Shown piece after piece: positions 50,848 through 61,782 of a stretch of DNA of 64,000 nt (the stretch's first letter is position 1; every line of letters begins with the position of its first letter). This DNA is from Paracoccus cavernae (GTDB lineage: Bacteria > Pseudomonadota > Alphaproteobacteria > Rhodobacterales > Rhodobacteraceae). The notes beneath the pieces were generated by a model. That model worked only from the letters and a program-made list of their open reading frames with translations, did no database searches and was not told where the DNA came from. The DNA lies in NCBI GenBank assembly GCA_030410095.1, contig JAUFRC010000001.1, forward strand, positions 3,242,501 to 3,306,500, written 5' to 3'. The position numbers were made by a program, and so were the translations under genes.

Positions 50848-52336
50848 CTAGAGAGAGTTGCGGGGGCCCGCAAGGGTGAAAGCGACGCTATGTGGCTTTT
50901 CTTGACGATCAATCGGCAAGCTCGGCCTCGGGGCGCGGATTCCGGCCAGTTCGCGGGGCAGGGTCAGGCGGAACTCGGTGCCCTCGTCGTCGCTGCGCAC
51001 CAGCACCAGCGCGCCGCCGTGGTTGCGCACAAGATCGGCGGCAATCGCGAGGCCAAGTCCCGTACCGCCCTTGCGCGAGGCGCCGCTGAAAGGCTGGAAC
51101 AGGAATTCGCGGGTCTTTTGCGGCAGACCGGGGCCGGTGTCGCCGATCCTGAGCCACCAGTCGTGGTCGTCCTCGCCACCCGAAATCTCGATCGTGCCCG
51201 GCCGGCCGGTGCCCTCAAGCGCCTGACGGGCGTTGCGCACCAGATTGCCCAGCACGCGGTAGATCTGGTCGCGGTCGGCGCGATCATGAGATTGCCCGGC
51301 ACTTCGGCGAGAAACTCGACCGAGGGTTTGCCGTCGATCTGGGCAAGGGTCAGCGATTCGGCCTCGATCACCTCGGCCACGAGAGAGGCGAGGTTGAAGC
51401 GTGACAGGATGGGGCGGGCTCTTCGGATTTGCCGAAGGCCAAAGTGGTCTCGCACAGGTTCACCGCGCGGGTGATCGAATTCACCAGCTTGGGCGCGGCG
51501 CGGCGCACGCCGGGATCGGCGCTGCTTTCCAGACGGTCGGCGAAAAGCTGGGCGGTGGTGAGCATGTTGCGCAGATCGTGACTGATTCGCGCCACGGCCT
51601 GGCCAAGCTGCGCCAGCCGCGCCTTTTGTTTGAGCGCCGAGGTCACGGTGCGCTGCATCGCGGCAAGCGCCACCTCGGCTTCGTTCAGCTCCTTGAGGCG
51701 GGCGGTGGGGGTGATGATGGCGCGGACATCCTCGGGGGCGCTCGCATAGGCCGTCATGTGCCGGATCACGCGGCGGATCGGCACCAGCAGCATCCTTTGG
51801 GCCACAAGGTTGAGCAAAATCGCCGTCATGACCGAGAAAGCGGCCGAGATCAGAAGCATCCTGAGCCCGTAATCAATCATCTCGCGGCGAAGTCCGGCCG
51901 TATCCATCGTGATCTCGATCAGCTGGCCCGCCTGCTTCACCGGCGCGCCGATAACGCGGATGACGCGATTCTCGGGGGTGGCGACCTGCACCACTGCATC
52001 ATGGATTGCGGTCCAGAAGGGCTGCTCGCGCAGGTCATAGGTCTCGGCGATCGGGCCGGGGATGGGCGAGGACAGCACCAGCTGCCGGATATCGTTGCGG
52101 CGCAAGACGACGTTGAAGACGCCCGCGTTCTGCAACAGCTCGGATTCGAGGTCGCTCGCCAGCAGATCGTCGGTCGCGAGCAGGGCGAGGCTGGCGATCT
52201 GCGCCCGCTCGAGCCGCGATTCCAGTGCATTGAGACGATAGTTCGAAATCGACGGAAAAATAATGAGCAGTTCGGCCAAAAGCACGAAAACGCCCGTAAG
52301 GAGCGCAAATCGACCCGAGAGGGAGTTCAGCGACAT
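50848..52336 (-). CDS. Membrane sensor histidine kinase (two or more frame breaks)
   Basis: Two transmembrane helices (about residues 10-30 and 160-180) enclose a periplasmic sensor. A HAMP-like link follows, then the phospho-accepting His 253 in ISHDLRNMLTTAQLFADRLE, and, after breaks near 51418 and 51285, the N box NLVRNARQALEGT, G1 IGDTGPGLP and G2 KGGTGLGLAIAADLVRNHGG. About 495 residues. No response regulator is adjacent, so it is an orphan here. The signal is unknown. Confidence 0.88.
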
Positions 52337-52528
52337 TGCTACCTATTGTTCTTTTGCCGCAACTTCCGGCGACGCTCCAAGGACATAAGCCCTCATCGCG
52401 TGCAGTTCAAACAAGCGTGAGCGCTTTCGGGTTCCATGACAGGCGGTCTCTTGCCATAAAGAGGGGCGGTTTTGTCGGGATTGACGCGAAATACCACGAG
52501 AAAGTCGGGTATTCGGGGCGGAGTCAGG

Positions 52529-52557
52529 TTGACTCGGGTAAATCCGCCGACTATCCA
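52529..52557 (+). promoter_or_regulatory. Candidate promoter of rpmH-rnpA
   Basis: TTGACT (52529-52534) and TATCCA (52552-52557) are 17 nt apart, about 75 nt before rpmH. Confidence 0.5.
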
Positions 52558-52632
52558 GCGAGCCTCGAATAGACCGGCGCATGCTCGTGGGAGTCCCATT
52601 ATGTCTCGCGCCCCGACCCCGGAGTTTGAACG

Positions 52633-52768
52633 ATGTCGAAACGCACCTTCCAGCCGTCGAACCTGGTTCGCGCCCGTCGTCACGGCTTCCGCGCGCATGG
52701 CAACCAAAGGTGGCCGTCGCGTGCTGAACGCACGTCGCGCCAAAGGCCGCAAGAGCCTGTCGGCATAA
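52633..52768 (+). CDS. rpmH: 50S ribosomal protein L34 (frame break)
   Basis: Small ribosomal protein, 45 residues after repair: MSKRTFQPSNLVRARRHGFR, then MATKGGRRVLNARRAKGRKS and LSA. Two bases are missing in the alternating CGCGCG near 52695, since CGCGCGCGC would restore ...FRARMATK. An essential ribosomal gene cannot be broken, so this supports sequence error. First gene of the rpmH-rnpA-yidD cluster. Confidence 0.95.
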
Positions 52769-52798
52769 GATTGCGCCTTCGGGCGTAAGAAAGGCCAA

Positions 52799-53340
52799 TG
52801 CCAATGCCGTCGTTGCCGCCTGACGCAAACCGCGAGGTTCCGCCGAAGGCTATGGCTGCGGCGGCATTCGCTATTGCGGATGATGCCCCGCGCACCAGCC
52901 GCGAGCCGCAGATCGAAACGCTGCGCAACCGTCCCGATTTCCTGCGGGCCGCTTCGGCACGCCGGCAGGGGACGGCGGGCTTTCTGCTTCAGGCGCGCAG
53001 GCGTGCCGAGGCCGAGGCCGCGCCCGATTTGATCCGCGTCGGCTATACCTGCTCGAAAAAGATCGGCAATGCGGTGGTCCGCAACCGTGCCAAGCGCCGT
53101 CTGCGTGCCTTGGTCCGCGAGATCATGCCCGCTTTGGGCCGTCAGGGCTGGGATTACGTTCTGGTCGGTCGTCCCAATGCGACGGTCAGCCGCGATTTCA
53201 CCGCGCTGAAACAGGATCTGGCCGAGGCGATTGCCCGCGTCCATGCTCCCAAAGCGCCCTCGGGCAAGCCTGCCGCGCCCAAGTCCGATGTGCCCAAACC
53301 CGAAGCGGCCGCCGGACCGCAGCAGGGCACAAAGCCATGA
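52799..53340 (+). CDS. rnpA: Ribonuclease P protein component
   Basis: Protein subunit that helps the RNase P RNA mature tRNA 5' ends. Intact, 180 residues. The core RPDFLRAASARRQGTAGFLL, RVGYTCSKKIGNAVVRNRAK and RRLRALVREIM with the RNR motif is normal; both an N-terminal lead of about 38 residues and an Ala/Pro-rich C-terminal tail (APSGKPAAPKSDVPKPEAA) are longer than usual. A later start near 52920 is possible. The last four bases overlap yidD. Confidence 0.95.
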
Positions 53341-53594
53341 CGCCTCTGGCCCGTGTGCTGGCTCTGCCTGTGCGGGCCTATCGTCTGGTTGCAAGCCCTT
53401 GGGTCGGCCATGGTTGCCGCTTCCAGCCGACCTGTTCGGCCTATGCGCTCGGCGCGCTCGAGCATCACGGCGGGCTGCGTGGCGGCTGGCTGACGGCGCG
53501 TCGGATCTGCCGCTGCCATCCTTGGGGCGGGCAGGGCTATGATCCGGTGCCGGGCACCGATCCCGAGGCCCGCGCCCCTTCCGATCCGACCTGA
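53337..53594 (+). CDS. yidD: Membrane protein insertion efficiency factor YidD
   Basis: Small membrane-associated protein that helps YidC insert proteins. 85 residues with the family core YRLVASPWVGHGCRFQPTCS, YALGALEHHGGLRGGWLTA and the Cys pair RRICRCHPWGGQGYDPVP. Overlaps rnpA by four bases. Confidence 0.95.
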   Translation: MTPLARVLALPVRAYRLVASPWVGHGCRFQPTCSAYALGALEHHGGLRGGWLTARRICRCHPWGGQGYDPVPGTDPEARAPSDPT

Positions 53595-53648
53595 CCCGCC
53601 AATTCGAACCGCCATCTGGATTGCTGCCCGAACCTCCGAGGGATTGCC

Positions 53649-54599
53649 ATGAACGCTCCTGACCCGATCAAAACCGCACAGATCCTCGACGACGAGGCGC
53701 TGGAAGCGGCCGAGCTTGACGGTCCCGATCTTCCCGAGGGCGAGGGCGAGATCCATCCGCTTTTCGAGGGCGCGCCGCATTCGACCGAGTTCCGCAAGCT
53801 ACGCAAACGCCTTGTGCGCGAGGTCCGCGCCGCGATCGAAACCTATGACATGGTGCGTCCAGGCGACAAATGGCTGGTCTGCCTTTCGGGCGGCAAGGAC
53901 AGCTATACGATGCTCGCGGTGCTCCACGAGCTGAAGTGGCGCGGCCTTCTGCCGGTCGAGCTGCTGGCCTGCAACCTCGATCAGGGCCAGCCGAACTTCC
54001 CCGCGACGGTTCTGCCGAAGTTTCTGTCGGAGCGCGGCGTCCCGCACCGGATCGAATATCAGGACACCTATTCCATCGTGAAGGAAAAGGTGCCTGCGGG
54101 GCGGACCTATTGCGCGCTCTGCTCGCGCCTGCGTCGCGGCAATCTCTACCGCATCGCGCGCGAAGAGGGCTGTTCGGCCGTGGTTTTGGGCCATCACCGC
54201 GACGACATTCTGGAAACCTTCTTCATGAACATGTTCCACGGCGGTCGCCTTGCGGCCATGCCGCCGAAGCTGCTGAATGAAGAGGGCGATCTGAACGTGT
54301 TGCGTCCGCTGGCCTTCGTCGCCGAGGCAGATTGCGAGAAATTCACCCGCGCCATGGCTTATCCGGTGATCCCCTGCGATCTCTGCGGCAGTCAGGAGGG
54401 GCTCCAGCGCGTGCAGGTCAAGAAGCTGCTCGACGAATGGGAGAGCCGCGCGCCGGGGCGCCGTCAGGTGATGTTCCGCGCGCTGATGAATGTGCGTCCC
54501 TCGCATCTGCCCGACCCCAATCTCTTCGATTTTTCGGCACTCGATCCGAGGCCTGCCGAAGAAAAGGCGGATTCGGTTCCGAAACTGCGCGAACATTAA
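53649..54599 (+). CDS. ttcA: tRNA 2-thiocytidine(32) synthetase TtcA
   Basis: ATP- and [4Fe-4S]-dependent thiolation of C32 in tRNA. Intact, 316 residues with the PP-loop SGGKDS at 80-85, the cluster ligands C155 and C158 in TYCALCSRL, a third Cys in [11 protein letters not shown], and [20 protein letters not shown]. The start [18 protein letters not shown] adds an acidic N-terminal lead. Usual place in Rhodobacterales between yidD and yidC. Confidence 0.95.
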   Translation: MNAPDPIKTAQILDDEALEAAELDGPDLPEGEGEIHPLFEGAPHSTEFRKLRKRLVREVRAAIETYDMVRPGDKWLVCLSGGKDSYTMLAVLHELKWRGLLPVELLACNLDQGQPNFPATVLPKFLSERGVPHRIEYQDTYSIVKEKVPAGRTYCALCSRLRRGNLYRIAREEGCSAVVLGHHRDDILETFFMNMFHGGRLAAMPPKLLNEEGDLNVLRPLAFVAEADCEKFTRAMAYPVIPCDLCGSQEGLQRVQVKKLLDEWESRAPGRRQVMFRALMNVRPSHLPDPNLFDFSALDPRPAEEKADSVPKLREH

Positions 54600-54657
54600 C
54601 CGAACGCCAACCTGTCTGCGGCAGGATCGCCTTGTACGGGACGATTCGGGTGACGGG

Positions 54658-55944
54658 ATGGAATGGATGTTCATCGCCAGTGCGGCGGTCATGGCTGCCG
54701 TGGCGATCATGGCGACAATGTTGCGTTCCGGACGGGAGCGAACGGCTCTGGTTCTGCGGATCGAGAATGCGGCCGAATTGCGGCGAAGCCTCGGCATGGC
54801 CGGCATGGCCGAGCTGATGGGCCGGATCATGCAGCTGAGTTCGCAGATCCTCGGCAGCGAACCGGGCTCCGCGCCCGATGTGAGGGCCGACGGGGCGGGG
54901 ATCTGTGCCTTTTCCTGCCCGACGTCTCGCTGCCCCGCTTGCGGCGCAGGGTGCTGCGGCTTCAGGCGTCGCTGCATTCCGGCCTCCGGATCCGCAGCGG
55001 CCGTGTTGTGCCCGCAGTCACGGCGATCCTCGTGCGCGACCCCGCGCAAGGCGCCTCCGTCGAGCAGCTCCACGCTTTCGCAAGCAAACTCGGTGGAAGC
55101 GGCGCGGGCGGGCTCGTGATCGGAACCTATCACGCAAGCGGGGCCGAGCATGCGGCCATTCTGGCACCGGTCTTTACGCCGGACCGCGTCGAAACGTGGT
55201 TTTTGCCGCAATTATGCACCGATACCGGCACCGTGATCGGGGTCGAACTGGAGCCGAGGCTGCGGCACCCCGAACTCGGCCTGCTGACCGCTGCGGAGTT
55301 CGCATCCCTCCTCGATCCCGATGAACGGGTGGTTCTGGTCAAGGCGGCTCTGGCACAGGGGCTCGCGGCCCTGCGCCAATGGGACCGGCGCGCGATCGGG
55401 GTTGATCACCTGACGCTCCGCCTCGAGGCCGAGCATTTGCGTCAGGGCGAGCTGGCCGATTTCCTGCTGTGGGAGCTCGACCGTCAGGATGTCCCGCCCC
55501 TGCGGCTGGTCATCGCCGTCGCGAAGGCGCTCGATCTGGCGGCAGGACCCAGCAATGCGGCCCATAATCTCGACCGGCTTGCTGCTGCGGGCTGCGTGAT
55601 CGAGCTGATCGATCTGGGTCGACGGGCCGTCGCTTGCCGGATTGCGCCGCTTCAGCCCGACGAGACTCCGTTTGGGAGAGGCCTTCGTCGTCGATTGCGA
55701 CCGCTCGCCCGAGCAGCAGCGGATGATTCTGGCGATCATGGCGCTGGCCGAGCATCTTGGCTTGTCGGCAGTCGCCGAGCAGGTCTCGACACAGGGCGAG
55801 CACGCCTATCTCGCGCAGATCGGTGTCGCCGAAGTTCAGGGCCGCGCCGTTGCGCGCGCTTTGCCGGCCGATCTCATGCCGGGTTATCTCGAGGAATGCG
55901 ACCGCAAAGCAGTCCTCGCAAGCCCGCTGCGCCGCGCGGGCTAA
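54658..55944 (+). CDS. Membrane-anchored degenerate EAL-domain protein (two frame breaks)
   Basis: About 429 residues after repair at about 54895 and 55660. An N-terminal transmembrane helix (MFIASAAVMAAVAIMATML) is followed by a degenerate GGDEF-like stretch and an EAL-like domain. The EAL signature reads VELEPRLRHPELG rather than EALLRW, the metal-binding Asn and Glu are replaced, DDFG reads IDLGRR, and the late Glu of AEGVE is changed (AEQVSTQ). So c-di-GMP hydrolysis is unlikely and it may bind nucleotide or a protein. Inserted between ttcA and yidC. Confidence 0.75.
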
Positions 55945-56309
55945 GCGCGCACAGGGCGGGCACGGTGTCTGGTCCTTGGCTTGTGTCCGCATCAGCGCCT
56001 CGGGATCGTGCGCGGGGCTGGAGCGGGGCCGGCGCTCGTCATGACGAACAAAGGGGCGCAAGCAGGTGCAGACCAGACGGGCTTTCGGAGGCTCCCGCAA
56101 CACGCGGAACACGAAGCCGGCAATGCTGTCCTGCAGCGCGGATCCTTCGTACCGCGTCGCGCTGTCGTCGTCCTCGATCAATCGCCGGTTATACGCGAAA
56201 TTGCGGGCTCGCGGGCGTCATTTGGGCAAATTCCCTTGACCTTTGCCGGTCGGTTCTGTTGAAGCGGCGCGGTACGCGACGGAAGTTGATCGGTGAAGGA
56301 CGCGATTGC
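55945..56309. other. Intergenic stretch of 365 bp before yidC
   Basis: No gene is convincing. A minus-strand frame from 56181 is open across the stretch into the EAL gene, but has no recognisable likeness. The yidC promoter should lie here; TTGACC at about 56236 is a possible -35. Confidence 0.4.
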
Positions 56310-58216
56310 ATGAATGACAACAACCGCAACATGATCCTGGCGATGGTGCTTTCCGCACTTGTCATGATCGGCTGGGCGATCTTTTCCCATCACAGCCCGC
56401 CCCGAAACTCCGGCCGCGGTTAGCCAGACCGAAGGCATGCCGGCCGCTCCGGCGCTGCCGAATGCGGCAGGCGGGGCTACGGCCGGCGCAGCCCCGAATT
56501 GGCGGCAGGCGCTGCGCAGGCGTCGAACGATCCTTCCGCAAGCGCGGCGCGGGTCGGCATTTCCTCGCCCGCACTCAAGGGCTCGATCTCGTTGGCCGGC
56601 GGTCGCGTCGACGATCTCGAGCTGATCGGCTACCGCGAGACGCTCGACGAGAATTCGCCCTTCGTACGGCTGCTTTCGCCGACGGCAGGGCTTGATCTCG
56701 CGGCTGTCGGTTCGCCGGCTGCTCCCGGTGCCAATTCCGGCCTGACGATCCAGAAGCCCTATTACGCCGTCTACGGCTGGATGGCTGCTGCGGGTACCGA
56801 TCCGGCGCTGGTGCCGAGCCCCGCCACCATCTGGCAGCTCGAAAGCGGCGAGACGCTTTCGCCGGGCAATCCGGTTACGCTGGTTTGGGACAACGGCGCA
56901 GGCCAGACCTTCCGCCGCATTTTCGAACTCGATGACAAGTTCCTGTTCACGGTCACCCAATCGATCGAGAACAAGGGCGATGCGGCATTCTCTGCCGCGC
57001 CCTACGGCATTCTGGCCCGTCACGGCAAACCCGATACCCAGAACTACTTCGTGCTGCATGAAGGCGCGGTCGGCATGACCGACGGCTCGCTGCTCGAGCT
57101 GAAGTACAACAAGATCACCGAGCTGTCGCCGATCAACGGCGAAGGTCCGGCCGAGGTCATCAATGTGACCGAAAACGGCTGGATCGGCTTTACCGACAAA
57201 TACTGGATGACCACGCTGGCCCCCGCGCCGGGCACCGCCTTTACCGCGGTCGTGAAATACGCGCCGGGCGCCGATATCTACCAGACCGAAGCCCGCATGC
57301 CGATGGTTACCGTTGCTCCGGGCGCGAATGCCAGCAGCTCGAGCTATCTCTTTGCCGGTGCAAAAGTCTGGGAAACCATCAACGGCTATCAGGACACCCC
57401 CGGCATTCAGGGCTTCGTCGATTCGATCGACTGGGGTTGGTTCTACTTCCTGACCAAGCCGATCTTCCGCCTGCTCCATTGGCTGCACGGCATGATCGGC
57501 AACATGGGCTGGTCGATCATCGCGCTGACCGTCATCCTCAAGATGATCGTCTTCCCGCTGGCCCGCAAATCCTACATCTCCATGGCGAAGATGAAGGAAC
57601 TGCAGCCGGAGATGGAGGCCATCAAGGCGCGGACCGGCGACGACCGCATGAAATACCAAAAAGAGATCATGGAGCTTTACAAGACCCAGAAGGTGAACCC
57701 CGCTGCGGGCTGTCTTCCGGTTCTGTTGCAGATCCCGATCTTCTTCTCGCTCTACAAGGTGATCTTCGTCACGATCGAACTGCGTCACGCACCGTGGCTC
57801 GGCTGGATCCACGACCTTTCGGCACCCGATCCGACCAGCCTGTGGAACATCTTCGGCCTGCTGCCCTGGGCGGCTCCGGGGCAGGGCTCGATGCTGCATT
57901 CCTTCTCGCTGCCGGTCCTTGCGATCGTGCTCGGGATCTCGATGTGGATGCAGCAAAAGCTCAATCCGGCACCCGCCGATCCGGCGCAGAAGATGATCTT
58001 CGCCTGGATGCCGTGGATCTTCATGCTGATGCTCGGCGGCTTTGCCTCGGGTCTCGTGCTCTACTGGATCGCGAACAACACGATCACGATCATCCAGCAG
58101 TACACGATCATGTCGATGCACGGCCATCGCCCCGACATTTTCGGCAACATCAAGGCAGGCATGTCGAAACGCCCGTCCAAAGCCGAGAGCAAGCCGGGCA
58201 AAGGCAAGGAAAATGA
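56310..58216 (+). CDS. yidC: Membrane protein insertase YidC (several frame breaks near both ends)
   Basis: Inserts and folds inner-membrane proteins. The N-terminal helix MNDNNRNMILAMVLSALVMI is followed by breaks near 56390, 56410 and 56510, then the large periplasmic domain (IWQLESGETLSPGNPVTLVW, ARHGKPDTQNYFVLHEGAVG) and the conserved five-helix core (ALTVILKMIVFPLARKSYIS, VNPAAGCLPVLLQIPIFFSL, YWIANNTITIIQQYTIM). The frame runs into the next gene at the end; one added A near 58212 gives a TGA overlapping the MOSC start. About 637 residues. Confidence 0.95.
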
Positions 58217-58971
58217 CGGCAACCCTCTCTTTGATCCGCCGCCACCCGATCAAGTCGATCGGGGGCGAGCGGATCGCGGAGGTCACGCTTCAGGCGTCGC
58301 GCCCTTTGCCGGGAGACCGGCTTTGGGCGCTTCTTCATGAAGGTGGCGAGCGTCACGCCGCCGTCGATCCGGCGCGTTGGCTGCCCAAATCGTGCTTCCT
58401 TCAAGGCGCCAAGGCCGCGCCGCTTCAAGCGGTTTCCGGTGGCTGGGGCACGCCCGAGCCGGGGCGGATGATCACGCTGAGCCATCCCGAACTGTCCGAT
58501 CTGCACATCGATCCCGAAACCCAAGGCGACGCGCTTGCCGAATGGGTCCGCCCGCTTTGGCCAGCGAACTTCCCCGCGCCGACGCGGCTGGTGCGCGCGA
58601 CCACGGCCTGGGCGGATGTGAGCCAGCCCTATGTCTCGATCCTGTCGCGCGCCACGCTTGATGTCGTCGAGCGCGAGACCGGCCTTGCCATCGGCACCGA
58701 CCGCTGGCGCGGCAACCTGTGGATCGACGGTTGGAAGCCCGAGGCCGAGCGCGGCATCATCGGCCGCATCCTGACCATCGGCGGTGCCGAGTTGCGTGTG
58801 GTCGAGCCGATCACGCGCTGCCCTGCCACCTCCGCGAATACCGAGACCGGCAAACTCGACCTCGACATGCCCGCGACGCTGCAAAAGCTGTTCGGCCATC
58901 GCGATTTCGGGGTCTATGCTCAAGTTGTAACCGGCGGCACCGTCCGCATTGGCGATGAGGTGGTGCTGTGA
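58213..58971 (+). CDS. MOSC domain protein
   Basis: MOSC proteins bind molybdenum cofactor or carry sulfur for transfer. Intact, 252 residues from [20 protein letters not shown]. The N-terminal beta-barrel has [20 protein letters not shown], and the core has [20 protein letters not shown], and [20 protein letters not shown] with the conserved Cys 217. It overlaps engB by four bases. Function not known more closely. Confidence 0.9.
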   Translation: MTATLSLIRRHPIKSIGGERIAEVTLQASRPLPGDRLWALLHEGGERHAAVDPARWLPKSCFLQGAKAAPLQAVSGGWGTPEPGRMITLSHPELSDLHIDPETQGDALAEWVRPLWPANFPAPTRLVRATTAWADVSQPYVSILSRATLDVVERETGLAIGTDRWRGNLWIDGWKPEAERGIIGRILTIGGAELRVVEPITRCPATSANTETGKLDLDMPATLQKLFGHRDFGVYAQVVTGGTVRIGDEVVL

Positions 58972-59616
58972 AAGTCTCCTTCCCCTGGCTCCCGAACCCG
59001 AACACGAAGCCTCCGAAAAGGGGCGTTTGCTCTTTGCCGGACCGGTCGATTTCGTCAAAGGCGTGGTCGCGATGAACGGTCTGCCGCCGGCGGACCGCCC
59101 CGAGGTCTGCTTTGCCGGCCGCTCGAATGTCGGCAAATCGAGCCTGATCAACGCGCTGACCGGCCGCAACGGTCTGGCCCGCGCCTCGAACACGCCCGGC
59201 CGCACGCAGGAGATCAACTATTTCGCGCTTGGCGAGCATTCCTATATGGTCGACCTTCCGGGCTATGGTTTCGCCAAGGCACCGGTTGCGGTCGTCGCGA
59301 AATGGCAGGCGCTGCTGAAGAACTACCTCGCCGGTCGTCCGACCTTGCGCCGCGCCTTCGCGCTGATCGATCGCGCCACGGCGTCAAAGAGGTCGACCAC
59401 GAGATCATGAAGCTGCTCGACCGTTCGGCAGTGCCGTTTCAGGTCGTGCTGACCAAGACCGACAAGATTAGCTCCCAGGCCCTGACGCAGGTCATCGCGC
59501 AGGTCGAGGAAGCCTTGCAAAAGCACCCCGCCGCCTATCCCGAGCTGGTCGCGACCTCCTCGGACAAAGGCCACGGCATCGCCACGTTGCGGGCGATCAT
59601 TGCCGGCCTGAGCTAA
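58968..59616 (+). CDS. engB: Ribosome biogenesis GTP-binding protein EngB/YsxC (two frame breaks)
   Basis: GTPase needed for 50S assembly. GTG start; one C restored near 58985 gives [20 protein letters not shown], then [21 protein letters not shown]1 [29 protein letters not shown]3 [11 protein letters not shown] and, after a break near 59375, VLTKTDK (G4) and [16 protein letters not shown] (G5). About 216 residues. Confidence 0.93.
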
Positions 59617-59693
59617 GGGCCGGTCTGGACGGGGAAACTCTGGTCTTAGGGTTTGCCCCGACGCGCAGGGACACGAGAATGAGAAAGCAAGAT

Positions 59694-60593
59694 ATGAACC
59701 GAGACTGGTCCGCCACAGCCCGCACCTTGTCCGAAGCACTGCCCTATATGCAGCGCTATTCGGGTGCGGTTGTCGTGGTGAAATTCGGCGGCAATGCGAT
59801 GGGCGACGACGAGGCAATGGCCGAATTCGCGCGCGACATCGTGCTGATGAAGCAGGTCGGCATCAATCCGGTCGTGGTTCACGGCGGCGGTCCGATGATC
59901 AACGAGATGCTCGACAAGCTCGGGATCGAATCGCATTTCGTGCGCGGCAAGCGCGTCACCACCAAGGAGACGGTTCAGGTCGTCGAAATGGTTCTGTCGG
60001 GTCTGGTGAACAAGCGCATCGTCCAGGCGATCAACGACGCCGGCGGCCGCGCGGTCGGGATCTCGGGCAAAGACGACGACCTGTTGGTCTGCGAGGCCGA
60101 TGATCCGGAGCTGGGCTTCGTCGGCAAGCCGGTCGAGATGAACGTCCAGATCATCCGCGATCTCTATAATGCCAATCTCATTCCGGTCATCGCGCCGGTC
60201 GCGACAGGCATGGCAGACAACGAGACCTTCAACGTCAACGGCGATACCGCTGCCGGTGCGATCGCGGGCGCCCTGCGCGCCGACCGCCTGCTGCTTTTGA
60301 CCGATGTTGCCGGCGTCAAGGATGCCAATGGCGAGGTTCTGACGGCGATGCATCCCGACCAGGTCCGCGACATGATCGCCGACGGCACGATCGCGGGCGG
60401 GATGATCCCCAAGACCGAAACCGCGCTGAAGGCCCTGCAGGAGGGCGTGCGCGCCGTCGTCATTCTTGACGGCCGCGTGCCCAATGCCTCTCTGCTCGAG
60501 CTTTTCACCGAACATGGGGCGGGCAGCCTGATCCGCAGCTCGACGCCGCGTGTCAAACCGCGCGGTTTGCGTCAGGGCGACAGCGGGCTGTAA
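59694..60593 (+). CDS. argB: Acetylglutamate kinase
   Basis: Second step of arginine synthesis. Intact, 299 residues from [20 protein letters not shown]. The ATP and substrate elements are [70 protein letters not shown] and [18 protein letters not shown]. An in-frame ATG five codons earlier is possible (MRKQD). Confidence 0.95.
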   Translation: MNRDWSATARTLSEALPYMQRYSGAVVVVKFGGNAMGDDEAMAEFARDIVLMKQVGINPVVVHGGGPMINEMLDKLGIESHFVRGKRVTTKETVQVVEMVLSGLVNKRIVQAINDAGGRAVGISGKDDDLLVCEADDPELGFVGKPVEMNVQIIRDLYNANLIPVIAPVATGMADNETFNVNGDTAAGAIAGALRADRLLLLTDVAGVKDANGEVLTAMHPDQVRDMIADGTIAGGMIPKTETALKALQEGVRAVVILDGRVPNASLLELFTEHGAGSLIRSSTPRVKPRGLRQGDSGL

Positions 60594-60693
60594 GGCCGGC
60601 AAAGATTCTCCATCCAGTTGAGACAGGGCTTGCCGCAGCGCCAAATGCTGTGGCAGGCTTCAGTTTATATTATTTGAGCGGGTAAGGGGTATC

Positions 60694-61212
60694 ATGACTC
60701 CCATTGGATACCGTCGGCTGATCCTGACGCGTCACGCAAAATCTTCCTGGGACGATCCGGCGCAAGAGGATCACGACCGCCCCCTGAACGACCGCGGCCG
60801 CCGCTCGGCGCGCGAGCTTGGCGATTGGCTGGCAAGCCGCGGCTACGAGCCCGAAGAGGTGCTTTGCTCGACCGCGATGCGCACCCGCGAAACCTGGGAT
60901 ACCGTCTTTGCCGCCCCGCTCGAGGTACGCCCGAACGTGCGTCACGAACGCGGCCTTTATCACGCGAGCCCCGAGCAGATGCTTGGCGTTTTGCGCACGG
61001 CCTCGGCCCCGACCGTGATGCTGGTCGGCCATAATCCGGGCATTGCCGAGCTGGCAGAGATGCTGCCGGCGCGCGCGATGCTCGATCCCGAATTCCGCCG
61101 CTACCCGACGGCGGCGACTTTGGTCATCGATTTCCAGATCGGCAGCTGGGCCGATGTGCAGCCGAAAACCGGCGGCGTTCTGGATTTCGTGCGCTTCGAC
61201 GGCCGCTCTTAA
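60694..61212 (+). CDS. Histidine phosphatase, SixA-like
   Basis: Intact, 172 residues. The RHG-type site LILTRHAKSSWDDPAQEDHD has the nucleophile His 14, with the second His in VMLVGHNPGIAELA. This is the alphaproteobacterial SixA-like group, which may remove phosphate from phosphohistidine proteins. Followed by a strong terminator. Confidence 0.88.
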   Translation: MTPIGYRRLILTRHAKSSWDDPAQEDHDRPLNDRGRRSARELGDWLASRGYEPEEVLCSTAMRTRETWDTVFAAPLEVRPNVRHERGLYHASPEQMLGVLRTASAPTVMLVGHNPGIAELAEMLPARAMLDPEFRRYPTAATLVIDFQIGSWADVQPKTGGVLDFVRFDGRS

Positions 61213-61240
61213 ACGCGGCCTCCGGGCATTACGGTCAACG

Positions 61241-61268
61241 AAAAGGGCGCGGATTTCCGCGCCCTTTT
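61241..61268. terminator. Bidirectional intrinsic terminator
   Basis: A 13-bp perfect stem (AAAAGGGCGCGGA / TCCGCGCCCTTTT, two-base loop) serves the SixA-like gene and the convergent zincin gene. Confidence 0.92.
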
Positions 61269-61297
61269 CCATTGCGGTTGCCCGCTTTTGCTGACGC

Positions 61298-61705
61298 TTA
61301 TTCCCACCAGCGGTCGATGGTCGCAATATCCTCGTCCGACCAGCCGAAGTGATGGGCGAATTCGTGGACGACCACATTCGAGACCAGCGCGCCGAGTGTC
61401 ACATCTCCGCGACTGGCCCATTCGTCCAGAATCGCGCGGCGAAACAGCCAGACGCGGTCGGGGAAGGACTGCGGCTCGCTGGCCGATTTCTCGGTCATCG
61501 GGATGCCGTCATAAAGGCCGGTCAGCTCGAGCGGGTCATGGATCTCCAATTCCTCAAGAAATTCGTCCGATGCAAGCTCTTCGACGCGCAGAACCACCAT
61601 CTCGGCATGGCCGGAAAGCTCTGGCGGAAAGCCTGCGATGACCTCGCGGGCGAGGGTTTCGATCGCGGCCAGATCCGGCGCTGTCGATGTTGTCCAATCA
61701 GTCAT
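61298..61705 (-). CDS. Zincin-like metallopeptidase family protein (DUF1025 type)
   Basis: 135 residues from MTDWTTSTAPDLAAIETLAR. The zinc-binding HEFAHHFGWSDEDI has the HEXXH motif near the C-terminus, as in the small PF06262 group, and LFRRAILDEWA precedes it. Catalysis is not proven for the family. Intact and alone. Confidence 0.87.
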   Translation of the reverse strand: MTDWTTSTAPDLAAIETLAREVIAGFPPELSGHAEMVVLRVEELASDEFLEELEIHDPLELTGLYDGIPMTEKSASEPQSFPDRVWLFRRAILDEWASRGDVTLGALVSNVVVHEFAHHFGWSDEDIATIDRWWE

Positions 61706-61782
61706 GCTTTTCTCCCGCAATTTGCCCTAGATATGGACAAAATGGCCCCATTGTGAAAGAGCGAAGCAGACAGGAGACCGCC

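Noticed and set aside
52337..52632. Chromosomal origin next to rpmH
   Set aside because: rpmH-rnpA often lie near oriC in other groups, but no DnaA-box cluster or dnaA/dnaN gene was seen here.
56178..58286. A 702-codon open frame on the minus strand opposite yidC
   Set aside because: YidC on the plus strand is certain; the antisense translation is rich in His/Arg/Asp without domains, as expected for a shadow frame.
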